Assembly: GCA_964469935.1 (NCBI GenBank)
Contig: CAYXZQ010000014.1
Coordinates: 1-36,362, forward strand
Source of the DNA: CAYXZQ01 sp964469935
Lineage (GTDB): Archaea; Nanobdellota; Nanobdellia; Woesearchaeales; DSVV01
Reading direction: 5' to 3'
Length of the DNA stretch: 36,362 bases
Below the pieces are notes generated by a model, which searched no databases, was not told the DNA's origin, and was given only the letters and a program-made list of their open reading frames with translations. Of this stretch, positions 22,907 to 31,017 are shown one piece after another. Position numbers and translations under genes: made by a program. The stretch's first letter is position 1. Every line of letters starts with the position of its first letter.

Positions 22907-24802
22907 ATGTTTAAAACAAAGGCAGACCTGTTGGTGGAATTTCTCGAGGCGAAGGGAAAAGTCTCTGTCGAAGAACTGACAACCCTTCTTGACACGAAAA
23001 AGGAGGTCATTCTCGCATATGCACAATACCTGGAAGAGGCAGGCATCGTCTCTGTCAGGTTCAGGCCCACGACCCAGCTCGCATTCGTGAGAAGCCCTGA
23101 GGCAGGCCTGCAGTTCCGCGACGAGAAGGAGATAATCAATAAGATAAAGATACTGCTCGAGGTCAACAACCTCAAGGCAGTAAACAAGCTCCTCTACGAC
23201 CTGTACACCCTGTCCAAGAAATCGCAGGACGACAAGCTGACTGTCATGTACAAGAAGTCCTATGACTTCTTCTACGACTACCTCAAGCGGATGAGGATAG
23301 TCGAGATGCCCTCTGAGGAGAGGAAGAGGAAGGTGAGGGAGCTAATAAAGGAGATAGACAGCTACAAGATCCACACCGACAAGTTCTTCATGTTTGTCAG
23401 GATAATCAAGCAGGAGTTCGAGCTCGTGCCATATTATATACTGTCCCTGCTCGAGTACGGGAGGGTGACCGAGATAATACTGAACAAGGTCAAGGACGAG
23501 ATAGTCCATTCGATTACCCTCAAGTCTGTGCCTAATTCCGAGGACGAGCAGGCGGCGATCGAGAACGAGTTCAAGACAAAGCTATTCAAAAAGCTGACAT
23601 TCCTGTTCCCTGAGATACCGGAATCGAAGATAATCGCTCTCGGCGAATACATCAGGCTCACGACCCTGGGCCTCGGCGAGATCGAGGTGCTTCTCAGGGA
23701 CAGGGAGATAGAGGAAATAGTCATAAACAACGCCAACGAGCCTGTCTGGGTCTACCACAGAAAATACTCGTGGCTCAAGACCAACGTGATACCCAAGGAC
23801 GAGGAGACCATCAAGCACTATGCGACCCTAGCGGGAAGGGTGGTCAACAAGGACATCACGCTGCTCAATCCCCTCCTGGACGCGCACCTTATGACAGGGG
23901 ACAGGATAAACGCGACACTTGCGCCGATAACCACGAAAGGCAACACAATAACCATCAGGAAATTCGCGACAAAGCCATGGACGATCACGCATCTCATAAG
24001 GAACGGCACCCTGGACTACACCACCTCGGCGCTCATATGGTTCGCTGTCCAGCATGAGCTCAGCCTCCTCATCGTCGGAGGGACAGGGAGCGGAAAGACG
24101 AGCACCCTGAACGTGATAACAAACTTCTTCCCTCCCAACCAGAGGATAATATCGATCGAGGACACGAGGGAGCTGACACTGCCTGACTCGCTTCACTGGG
24201 TCGCGATGCAGACGAGACTGCCTAACCCGGAAGGGGAAGGAGAGATAAGCATGCTAGACCTCGTCGTCAATTCGCTCAGGATGAGGCCTGACAGGATAAT
24301 TGTCGGAGAGATAAGGAGGAAGAAGGAGGCAGAGGTCCTCTTCGAGGCGATGCACACAGGCCACAGCGTCTACGGCACGCTGCACGCAAACAGCGTCAGC
24401 GAGGCGGTCATAAGGTTGACCAACCCGCCAATCGAGCTCCCGAAGAACCTTCTCAACTCGATATCCATCATGATTGTCCAGAACAGGAACAGGAGGACCA
24501 ACATAAGGAGGACATTCCAGGTGGCAGAGATACTCGAGGACGGAAGCCCTAACCTTCTCTTCGAGTACGACATATCAAAGGAGCAGATGAAGCCCATGAA
24601 CAAACCCATCAGGCTCTACAAGACGCTCAAGCTCTTCTCAGGGCTCAGCGAGAGCCAGATAAGGGATGACATGAAGGACAAGATAAGGCTGCTCAAATAC
24701 TTCGTAAAGAACGACATGGACGATATCCACGAGATAGGCTCTGTCGTCAGCGACTACTATTCGAACAAGGAATACGTCTTCAAGAGGCTTTTCAAGGCTT
24801 AG
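22907..24802 (+). CDS. Type IV pilus/archaellum-type secretion ATPase with N-terminal winged helix
   Basis: 631 residues. Residues 1-50 form a predicted winged helix (LLVEFLEAKGKVSVEELTTL, then AYAQYLEEAGIVSVRF). A charged helical region of about 200 residues follows, then the GspE/ArlI/TadA ATPase core: Walker A GGTGSGKTS at 391-399, Asp box near 417-423 (SIEDTRE), Walker B RIIVGEIR with E468, and His box MHTGHSVYGTLH at 482-493. It would form a cytoplasmic hexamer powering pilin assembly. The start follows aaaggggttgag. It is the first of at least four co-directional genes with short gaps. The extra winged helix is not part of canonical ArlI or TadA. Confidence 0.95.
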   Translation: MFKTKADLLVEFLEAKGKVSVEELTTLLDTKKEVILAYAQYLEEAGIVSVRFRPTTQLAFVRSPEAGLQFRDEKEIINKIKILLEVNNLKAVNKLLYDLYTLSKKSQDDKLTVMYKKSYDFFYDYLKRMRIVEMPSEERKRKVRELIKEIDSYKIHTDKFFMFVRIIKQEFELVPYYILSLLEYGRVTEIILNKVKDEIVHSITLKSVPNSEDEQAAIENEFKTKLFKKLTFLFPEIPESKIIALGEYIRLTTLGLGEIEVLLRDREIEEIVINNANEPVWVYHRKYSWLKTNVIPKDEETIKHYATLAGRVVNKDITLLNPLLDAHLMTGDRINATLAPITTKGNTITIRKFATKPWTITHLIRNGTLDYTTSALIWFAVQHELSLLIVGGTGSGKTSTLNVITNFFPPNQRIISIEDTRELTLPDSLHWVAMQTRLPNPEGEGEISMLDLVVNSLRMRPDRIIVGEIRRKKEAEVLFEAMHTGHSVYGTLHANSVSEAVIRLTNPPIELPKNLLNSISIMIVQNRNRRTNIRRTFQVAEILEDGSPNLLFEYDISKEQMKPMNKPIRLYKTLKLFSGLSESQIRDDMKDKIRLLKYFVKNDMDDIHEIGSVVSDYYSNKEYVFKRLFKA

Positions 24803-24806
24803 CCGG

Positions 24807-25637
24807 GTGATAACAATTTTAAGGATCTTCAACAGTTGGGCATTATGGTTCTATCCTGACCTGAAGAAAGACCTATACATCAGCAACATGAACTACAGCA
24901 TCGAGACGTTCATCAAGTTCTCGTTTCTCGTGGCCCTGGTCTTCACCGCCCTCTTCATGGTACCCATCAGCTACCTGATAATATACTTCGGCAAGAGCCA
25001 TCATCTGGCATTCATCATAACCACTGCCGTCTTCCTGTTCGTGTTTCTCTTCGTCATACTATTCACTCTGCCGAGAATCAACAGGAACACCCTGGGCAAG
25101 AGGGTCGAGGGCGAGGTGGCAGTCACCGGCAGGAGGCTCCTCATCCAGCTGGAATCCGGCAAATCGCTCATAAACTCAATAATCAACGTAGCCAAGCACA
25201 AGAAGGAGTCGAGCAAGGCCCTAGAAAGGATGGCATACGAGCTCTATATGGGTAAGCCCCTTGAGAGGACCATAAACGAGGCGATAACCGACTCTCCCTC
25301 GCCGACCTTCAGGAAGATATTCATACAGATAAGGAACTCGCTCAAGATAGGTTCGGACCTCAAGCATACGCTCAAGGCTTCTCTCGAGGAGATAACGAGG
25401 GGCAAGATAATAGAGTTCGAGTCTTTCGGGAAGAAGCTCAACCCACTCGGGCTGTTCTACATGATATTCGGGACCATCGGGCCGTCGCTCGGGGTTGTCA
25501 TATTCGTCATATTCCTGACTATACTGAACATCCCGATAGAGATGAGGGTGCTTTCCCTGTTTTTGTCCGTGATCGTCCTAATACAACTCTTCTTCATACT
25601 CATATTCTCCAAGATGAGGCCGGAACTGGAGCTTTGA
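24807..25637 (+). CDS. Type IV pilus platform protein, TadC/GspF-like (first)
   Basis: 276 residues from GTG 24807, four bases after the ATPase stop; the start lacks an independent ribosome-binding site and may depend on coupling. Transmembrane helices are visible at about 33-55 (FLVALVFTALFMVPISYLII), 65-88 and two near the C-terminus (216-237, 244-268). The cytoplasmic loop has T2SSF features (VTGRRLLIQLESGKSLINSI, MAYELYMGKPLERTINEAI, IRNSLKIGSDLKHTLKASL). It forms part of the inner-membrane platform on which the ATPase acts. Confidence 0.88.
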   Translation: MITILRIFNSWALWFYPDLKKDLYISNMNYSIETFIKFSFLVALVFTALFMVPISYLIIYFGKSHHLAFIITTAVFLFVFLFVILFTLPRINRNTLGKRVEGEVAVTGRRLLIQLESGKSLINSIINVAKHKKESSKALERMAYELYMGKPLERTINEAITDSPSPTFRKIFIQIRNSLKIGSDLKHTLKASLEEITRGKIIEFESFGKKLNPLGLFYMIFGTIGPSLGVVIFVIFLTILNIPIEMRVLSLFLSVIVLIQLFFILIFSKMRPELEL

Positions 25638-25640
25638 CTG

Positions 25641-26696
25641 ATGAAAAAGGAAAAAAAAAACACAGAGACCGGATTTGCCAGGCTTGGCAGGAAGCTAGTC
25701 AGCTTCATCTCCTTCGCAATCAAGGCGGACAGTCTCAGGGACAGGTTCTCCAAGGCGGGCTATGACGACATCCAGTACGGAAAGATGGGCAAGGGATTCG
25801 CAGCGACATGGCTTGTGACGCTCATTTGGTATGCCTATGTCCTGCTGACAGGGATACTCTTCAACTACGGCATAGCGCTCATCATCGCAAGCTCCCTGAT
25901 ATTCATATTCGTGGTAGAGTTAGTGATACTGGCAATCTCTGTGATCGCGGCCGTGATATACCTCAACGCAAAAAGCTACAGCAGGATGCAGGACATAGAG
26001 GAGCACCTCCCGCTTTTCCTCAGGGAGCTGTCGACAAACCTGAAGGCCGGCAGGGAATTCGTGGACGCGCTGGAGGATTCCCTGACACCCGAACTCGGCT
26101 GCCTAAATGACGACATCAAGAGGATAATAGTGGACATAAGAAGCGGGAAGATGATAGACAAGGTCCTGATGGACTATTCCAAAAGGTACGACTCCTACGC
26201 AATCAACGAGACTTTCGAGATAATACTGGAAGCGCACAGGGGGGGAGGCGGACTCTCCGAGATAATAGACAAGATAGCCGAGAACCTCGAGATGATACAT
26301 TACCTCAAGAAGAGCGCAATCGCAAGCGTATCGAACTACGTCATCTTCACGACCATTGTCGCGCTCCTCCTCGCCCCGCTACTTTTCGCGCTTTCATACA
26401 GGCTGCTTTTCCTCATTAACACGCTGCTCTCAAGGCTGGTCGTGACCGGCAACACACCGTCATATCTCAGCATAGCGAACAGGTTCAACATAAATTTCGA
26501 TGACTTCAGGACGTTCTCCTGGATAGGCATAGGGGTGATATCAGGCAGCGCGGCATCGATAATATCGCTGATCAGGAAAGGGAGCCTGAAGGGGGCGCCT
26601 ATACTCATATTGATATACATAATATCATCCATCTTGATGTACGAGCTCTGCTTCAGGATACTCACTGTCATGTTCAACATACTCTTTGTAATGTAA
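25641..26696 (+). CDS. Type IV pilus platform protein, TadC/GspF-like (second)
   Basis: 351 residues starting at ATG 25641, three bases after the previous stop. A basic N-terminal domain (ARLGRKLVSFISFAIKADSL, FSKAGYDDIQYG) precedes two helices at about 53-75 and 78-107. A T2SSF loop follows (HLPLFLRELSTNLKAGREFV, EAHRGGGGLSEIIDKIAENL), then three or four helices to the end. It is longer than its neighbour and not a simple duplicate. Two platform genes after one ATPase is the Tad (TadB/TadC) and methanococcal Epd arrangement rather than the archaellum one (single ArlJ). Codons 4-7 contain a run of ten A (25651-25660). Confidence 0.9.
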   Translation: MKKEKKNTETGFARLGRKLVSFISFAIKADSLRDRFSKAGYDDIQYGKMGKGFAATWLVTLIWYAYVLLTGILFNYGIALIIASSLIFIFVVELVILAISVIAAVIYLNAKSYSRMQDIEEHLPLFLRELSTNLKAGREFVDALEDSLTPELGCLNDDIKRIIVDIRSGKMIDKVLMDYSKRYDSYAINETFEIILEAHRGGGGLSEIIDKIAENLEMIHYLKKSAIASVSNYVIFTTIVALLLAPLLFALSYRLLFLINTLLSRLVVTGNTPSYLSIANRFNINFDDFRTFSWIGIGVISGSAASIISLIRKGSLKGAPILILIYIISSILMYELCFRILTVMFNILFVM

Positions 26697-26705
26697 GGTG
26701 AAAAA

Positions 26706-28052
26706 TTGATCTTTCCGTTCAGAGAAAAAAGCGAGGATTATCTTCTCCACAGGCTCAACGATGAGGCAGGTGGGCTAAATGACCTAGTGAGGAAGCTTGC
26801 CAGGGAGCAGGAGATAAAGTCTGATCTCAACAGGAGGCTGATATACGGCATGAGGGAGCAGGGGCACGACTTCTCCCAGAAGCTGACGATGCTCAAGACG
26901 AGGCTTGCGGGAATCGTCGGCAACCAGTGCGAATACCTCAAGGAGATTGAGAAGAGGATGGCAAAGATCAAGCATCTTCTCAACCTGCTCATCTACATGG
27001 AGCAGGTGTCGCTTGCCATACACACTGGAAGGAAGAAGGACGACCTTTCCGACATGATAGACGTCAATGTCATGCCCATCAAGAAATTCCGCAAGGAGCT
27101 TGAGCACATCAAGATGCTCGATTCCTCGTTCGAGATAATGAAGATAGATCTCGAGAAGCAGAAAGGATACATAAACGCATTCGACCTGGACCCACAGACC
27201 CTGGAAGAGAGATATTTCTTCGAAAGCTCGAAAGAGGAGAACAGGCTTTCAGAAGAAGAGGTAGTAAGCGCCTCCCAGTTGGGCGACTTCTGCCAGGACC
27301 TCAAGGTCATGATTGATGAGAGGATGCAGGGCAGGCATCCCCATTTCTCGGAATCAGACAGGGCTGCGCACGCCCAGATTGAAGAGCTCAGGTCTGTCAA
27401 GCTCGGGCGGACATTCTTTTCACCCGGGCTGCATCGTTTCATCAGGAGGCTTGTGTCCAGGAACGTGCGCTCAAGGAGCATGAGGAAGCTTGTGACATTC
27501 CTGATACTCTTCCTGCTCTCGAGGCTCAAAAAATTCAGGCCCAATAAATACCTATCTCAGCTGCGCTGCACCATCCTCGCATACAACCTCCTATGCTACA
27601 TGCATACCGACAGGAGCCAGAGGGACATAATCACAGGTGCTACCCTGATTTCAGGATTTCCTGACCTGAGCCCGTCCGAGCTAGAGGATGCCGCAGAAGG
27701 CGAGGAGCTGGAGATAATCAGGAGATATTTCAAGTCGGTGAGCCAACTCTTCGACGAGGAGCTCGCTTTTGTCAACACACTCATAAGCTACTACAATTCA
27801 GGGAGCCGCGAGTCACCTGTCCTGCCGTGGGCAGAGGAGGGCGCAAGGGTTATGGGCCTGGTCTTCGACTTCGACAAGGTAATATCGGAGATGAATTTCA
27901 GCCAGGCGAGGATAGCGGACAAGAAAGAAGAGCTGTCCCGCGTCCTTGAGCAGAGGCACAAGGGATGCGGGAAAGAGATAAGTTGGCTCATTTCGGAATG
28001 GAGGGTTTTATTGCCTCAGCAGCTTACGGATTTAAAACGCAGGGAAGATTAA
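26706..28052 (+). CDS. Coiled-coil cytoplasmic protein of the pilus operon, unknown family
   Basis: 448 residues from TTG 26706, preceded by aaggtg at 26695-26700. No signal peptide; mostly alpha-helical and charged. Residues about 10-160 look like long coiled coils (DEAGGLNDLVRKLAREQEIK, LKEIEKRMAKIKHLLNLL, FRKELEHIKMLDSSFEIMK). A basic stretch near 245-285 (RFIRRLVSRNVRSRSMRKL, LILFLLSRLKKF) may contact membrane or nucleic acid. A second helical domain (IITGATLISGFPDLSPSELE, RRYFKSVSQLFDEELAFVN) ends in another coiled coil. It follows the second platform gene by nine bases and is the last gene before the pilin promoter, so I infer an accessory of the assembly machine. I recognise no known domain. 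Confidence 0.75.
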   Translation: MIFPFREKSEDYLLHRLNDEAGGLNDLVRKLAREQEIKSDLNRRLIYGMREQGHDFSQKLTMLKTRLAGIVGNQCEYLKEIEKRMAKIKHLLNLLIYMEQVSLAIHTGRKKDDLSDMIDVNVMPIKKFRKELEHIKMLDSSFEIMKIDLEKQKGYINAFDLDPQTLEERYFFESSKEENRLSEEEVVSASQLGDFCQDLKVMIDERMQGRHPHFSESDRAAHAQIEELRSVKLGRTFFSPGLHRFIRRLVSRNVRSRSMRKLVTFLILFLLSRLKKFRPNKYLSQLRCTILAYNLLCYMHTDRSQRDIITGATLISGFPDLSPSELEDAAEGEELEIIRRYFKSVSQLFDEELAFVNTLISYYNSGSRESPVLPWAEEGARVMGLVFDFDKVISEMNFSQARIADKKEELSRVLEQRHKGCGKEISWLISEWRVLLPQQLTDLKRRED

Positions 28053-28060
28053 CATAAAAT

Positions 28061-28069
28061 TTTTATAGA
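28061..28069 (+). promoter_or_regulatory. TATA box for the pilin gene set
   Basis: ttttataga is about 50 nt before the ATG at 28116; a start near 28092 would leave a 24-nt leader with a gaggtg ribosome-binding site at 28103-28108. It separates the pilin genes from the ATPase/platform genes. Confidence 0.5.
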
Positions 28070-28115
28070 AGAACCCCCCAGAATCTAGTAAAAACCCAAA
28101 ACGAGGTGAATAATA

Positions 28116-28625
28116 ATGAGAAAAAAGGCACAGATAACGATGGAGTCGCTGCTCCTATACGGCGCAGCAATCCTGGTAGTGCTGCTAGCAATCGCCGCAT
28201 TGACTTATTTCGGGGTCCTCGACCTCGGCAGGCTGCTTCCCGAGAAATGTAATTTCAAGGGCTCGGGGATATTCAACTGCGAGGAATACGCTGCATCAGT
28301 CAATACAAATTCGCACACGCTTCAGCTGAGCTTCGTATTGAGCAACAGGGGCTCGAAGACAGTCACAGTCAAGAATGCTCAGTTTTTGCCTGTCGACAAC
28401 CAGATAATGACTTCGGCGTGCTCCCAGGCATTAACAGACCCCAGCGGCAATAGCATAGTCATCCCGCCGGGAGGACAGGATGAGATAGATCTGACGTGCA
28501 ACAATTTTTTCGGCACGCCTGACAGCAGGGTCAGCGGTAGCGTAAAGCTTACCCATTCGTTCGGAACACTGGACCAGACGACCAACGGCGACATCACAAT
28601 AACGATGTCAGACGCCACGCAGTAG
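28116..28625 (+). CDS. Type IV prepilin-like protein (QxxxE type), candidate major pilin
   Basis: 169 residues. The class III signal peptide is MRKKA|QITMESLLLYGAAILVVLLA, with Glu at mature position 5 if cut after Ala5, as in type IV pilins and the archaeal QxSxE (DUF361) pilins. The outer domain is beta-rich and has five cysteines (EKCNFKG, FNCEEY, SACSQA, LTCNNF). It has its own promoter, the best ribosome-binding site of the set (gaggtg) and a T-tract immediately after the gene, so it may be made in excess over the following subunits. Calling it the major pilin is inference. Confidence 0.85.
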   Translation: MRKKAQITMESLLLYGAAILVVLLAIAALTYFGVLDLGRLLPEKCNFKGSGIFNCEEYAASVNTNSHTLQLSFVLSNRGSKTVTVKNAQFLPVDNQIMTSACSQALTDPSGNSIVIPPGGQDEIDLTCNNFFGTPDSRVSGSVKLTHSFGTLDQTTNGDITITMSDATQ

Positions 28626-28633
28626 ACAGAACC

Positions 28634-28652
28634 TGTTTTATTTTTTTTCTTA
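28634..28652 (+). terminator. T-rich tract between the first and second pilin genes
   Basis: tgttttattttttttctta directly follows the first pilin stop. It could terminate part of the transcription and lower expression of the downstream minor pilins. Confidence 0.45.
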
Positions 28653-28658
28653 TCCAAG

Positions 28659-29183
28659 ATGCGCTCAGCCAAGTCTCAGTCTGCTGTCGAGTTCATGCTA
28701 CTGATAGCGGGGCTGCTCTTCATATTCCTGCCGCTGTTCTTCATTTTCTCCAACTACAGCATGAAATCAGGCTCTGATATCTCCTCGTCAATGGCAAAGG
28801 ACGTCGGGCAGAAGCTCGTGGACCAGGCAAGAGAGATGTACTACCTCGGCAGGTATTCAAAGGAAGTGATATCTGTCAATCTCCCGGACGGAATCGACAA
28901 AATGAGCACCCTGATAATAGACAGGCCCGGTGATTCCCAGGATGAGTTCTACCTGATAATGAACATAAGCAGCGGCAGCTCGAAGCAGGACATAGTGCTT
29001 GCGAGCGAGGTACCGATAATCACCCAGGACTGCAGGACAGCACCATGCTACAGCGGCTACGACTGCACCTACTGCAAATTCAACAGGTCTGAGACCATGC
29101 CTGGAAAAAAGGACTACAGGCTCGAGAACGTGGAATGGGAAGGCAGGACAGCTGTGAATGTCTCAGCTGTCGCCTGGTCGTAA
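28659..29183 (+). CDS. Type IV prepilin-like protein (QxxxE type)
   Basis: 174 residues. Leader MRSAKS, then QSAVEFMLLIAGLLFIFLPL, with Glu at mature position 5. The outer domain includes a helix (SSMAKDVGQKLVDQAREMYY), a beta region (VISVNLPDGIDKMSTLIID) and a cysteine-rich loop (DCRTAPCYSGYDCTYC) with four Cys. No ribosome-binding site precedes the ATG at 28659, which lies just after the T-tract. It is followed within one base by the next pilin start. Confidence 0.82.
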   Translation: MRSAKSQSAVEFMLLIAGLLFIFLPLFFIFSNYSMKSGSDISSSMAKDVGQKLVDQAREMYYLGRYSKEVISVNLPDGIDKMSTLIIDRPGDSQDEFYLIMNISSGSSKQDIVLASEVPIITQDCRTAPCYSGYDCTYCKFNRSETMPGKKDYRLENVEWEGRTAVNVSAVAWS

Positions 29184-29184
29184 G

Positions 29185-29580
29185 ATGAGGAAGAGATCAC
29201 AGCTCACTGTCGAGTTCATGTTCATTTTCGCGATGGCGTTCCTGATATTTTTGGTCCTCGTCACAATCATAATCCAGTTCGTCGACAGCAGCAGGACAAA
29301 CATGCAGCAGGACAGGTTCGATTCTTTCGCAGAAGGCATACAGAAGAACTTCCAGCTCGCAAAGGACAGCGGCACGGGATTCGCAGTGACTATGGTGCTT
29401 CCGCAGAAGATCGGCGGCTATGACTACACCATCAGCAACGAACCGGATGTCGTCTACATCCAGGACCAGCAGACGGGCATACTCGCCTACAGGATAATAC
29501 CCAATTCCACAGGGACCCTGCAGAAGGGATGCAACAGGATAACAAAGGAGAAAGGTGTGATAAAGATTGAGGCATGTTAA
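29185..29580 (+). CDS. Type IV prepilin-like protein (QxxxE type), small
   Basis: 131 residues from ATG 29185, one base after the preceding stop codon; an upstream frame from 29158 overlaps that gene and is rejected. Leader MRKRS precedes QLTVEFMFIFAMAFLIFLVL with Glu5. The remaining 90 residues contain a helix (FDSFAEGIQKNFQLAKDSG) and strands (GFAVTMVLPQKIGGYDYTIS) ending with two cysteines (KGCNRITKEK, IEAC). Size and layout match a minor pilin. Confidence 0.82.
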   Translation: MRKRSQLTVEFMFIFAMAFLIFLVLVTIIIQFVDSSRTNMQQDRFDSFAEGIQKNFQLAKDSGTGFAVTMVLPQKIGGYDYTISNEPDVVYIQDQQTGILAYRIIPNSTGTLQKGCNRITKEKGVIKIEAC

Positions 29581-30091
29581 AGCCCAAGTTACAAGCCTTG
29601 ACATCATCATCAGCATAATCATCGTGCTAGTTATGATGGGCGTCATTGCCGTGATACTGACCATGTTTTTTGAGGCATCTCCATCAAGGGAGTACTACGG
29701 GGGGCAGGTCTTCACAAATGTCGAGAGCCTAAACGGCAGCATCGCATTCCTGTCCGACCACAGGGTGGACGAAGCAAAGCTCGTTGCGTTTTCAGGCCTT
29801 GACTACGAGTCCCGCATCAAGCCGCTCGTGCTTGCGGACATGGAAAGGTTCAGCAGCATTAAGGATGACGTCTGCATCTTCTTCACCGCAGAAAACCAAA
29901 TCATCCCTGTCGGCAACAAAGACACAATCGGCATGACGCTCGGTCCAGGCGGAACAAAGGCGGCATGCGACCCGAACGACCCCTGCAGGGAATACAGGGA
30001 ATCATTTGCCTATGTCAAGCCCGTGCTCAGGCAGTCTGGTCCGGACGAAAACAGGATTGCGAAGATGAGCATCGTCGTCTGCGCAGGATGA
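29567..30091 (+). CDS. Pilin-like protein, SLD type
   Basis: 174 residues from TTG 29567, overlapping the previous gene by 14 bases and preceded by aaaggtg at 29551-29557. The N-terminus MRHVKA precedes QVTSLDIIISIIIVLVMMGV: the QxxS leader junction is kept, but the acidic residue is Asp at position 6 rather than Glu5. The outer domain has Cys pairs near the C-terminus (AACDPNDPC) and ends in MSIVVCAG. Its stop overlaps the next start (ATGA). Probably a minor pilin or pseudopilin. Confidence 0.78.
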   Translation: MRHVKAQVTSLDIIISIIIVLVMMGVIAVILTMFFEASPSREYYGGQVFTNVESLNGSIAFLSDHRVDEAKLVAFSGLDYESRIKPLVLADMERFSSIKDDVCIFFTAENQIIPVGNKDTIGMTLGPGGTKAACDPNDPCREYRESFAYVKPVLRQSGPDENRIAKMSIVVCAG

Positions 30092-30546
30092 GAAAAAAGA
30101 TGAACAGAAAAGGGTATTTTTACACTTTCGACGCCGTGCTCGCGGTTATAATACTTATAATAGGCATAATCCTTATCGCAGGATTTTACATGTACGCGCC
30201 TGACAAGGGCAAGACAGAGGACCTGTCTTCAGACATGGCCGCACTGCTTTCCGACGTCAGCGTGGGCGACCTCTGCGGGGGGGTGCAGGGAATGTGCAGC
30301 TGCCCCTACCCTGCGCTCCAAGGAGCATGCAAAGGCTATGCCATATCAGAACAGGACATGAGCATGCTCCAGCTCTTCGGGCTCCTGTATTTCAAGAACA
30401 ACCGCACCGCGATTGATTCCATAGTCGACCAGATGTTCGTACAGTCAGGTGCGCTGCCCGAAGGATACGGCCTGCAGCTGATGCTTCAGGACCCCAAGCA
30501 CCCGGGAAAAATCGAGCAGCTCTACCCGCTTGTCAACAAGCCGTGA
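30088..30546 (+). CDS. Pilin-like protein, TFD type
   Basis: 152 residues from ATG 30088, overlapping the previous stop codon; the longer frame from 29965 is a shadow. Leader MRKKMNRKG precedes YFYTFDAVLAVIILIIGIIL, again with Asp at mature position 6. The outer part is largely helical with a cysteine cluster (LCGGVQGMCSCPYPALQGAC). It ends with LYPLVNKP. Together with the 29567 product it defines a second N-terminal subtype in this locus. Confidence 0.77.
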   Translation: MRKKMNRKGYFYTFDAVLAVIILIIGIILIAGFYMYAPDKGKTEDLSSDMAALLSDVSVGDLCGGVQGMCSCPYPALQGACKGYAISEQDMSMLQLFGLLYFKNNRTAIDSIVDQMFVQSGALPEGYGLQLMLQDPKHPGKIEQLYPLVNKP

Positions 30547-30552
30547 TGCCAT

Positions 30553-31017
30553 ATGAGAACGACAGTCAAGATTACATTGGGTATCTTCATAATCGTAGCC
30601 CTCTGCACTGCTCTCATCATCATATTCCACCTGGGGAATGCGAAGCTTACGGCTGATGTACCTCATATGCAGGCTCCGGCTGCACAAAAACAATCGCAAC
30701 AGGAGGCGCATATCGCCAACACGCCGATGACGTATGAGGAGAGGATGGGCATCACAAAGAACAGCAGCGAGGAGAAAGTCAGGCAATACATGCTGAACTG
30801 CAGCGAGATGGTAAGCATCAACGAGTCCCTGGCATGCTACGAGGCTTACTTCAGTAAAAATGATGAGGCCTTCAGGGAGGGTATCGAGCGATGCAATAAA
30901 TCCCCGGCATGCCTCGACGACTTCTACTTTGATTTCGCCTCGAAAGAGAACAGCGTATTCTGCAACAGGATATCTGACAAAGGGTACAGGGAGGAGTGCA
31001 TATCGGAAATAAAATGA
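30553..31017 (+). CDS. Membrane-anchored cysteine-rich helical protein
   Basis: 154 residues. One N-terminal transmembrane helix (ITLGIFIIVALCTALIIIFH), a polar linker of about 45 residues rich in Ala/Gln, then a helical domain with six evenly spaced cysteines (C83, C95, C114, C120, C137, C149) likely forming disulfide-linked helical hairpins. The VALC segment lies inside the membrane helix and lacks the small residue before Cys, so I do not call it a lipobox. The stop overlaps the start of the VWA gene (ATGA), tying it to that adhesin. Confidence 0.72.
   Translation: MRTTVKITLGIFIIVALCTALIIIFHLGNAKLTADVPHMQAPAAQKQSQQEAHIANTPMTYEERMGITKNSSEEKVRQYMLNCSEMVSINESLACYEAYFSKNDEAFREGIERCNKSPACLDDFYFDFASKENSVFCNRISDKGYREECISEIK

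Noticed and set aside
22878..28069. Shared promoter word ttttatagaa before the ATPase gene (22880-22889) and the first pilin gene (28061-28070) as a common regulatory element
   Set aside because: The two copies lie at very different distances from their ATGs (about 25 and 50 nt), and the upstream TATA box fits the ATPase gene better; AT-rich words recur by chance.
30553..31017. Lipobox in the Cys-rich anchored protein (VALC), making it an Lgt substrate
   Set aside because: The Cys lies in the middle of the membrane helix and is preceded by Leu rather than Gly/Ala/Ser.
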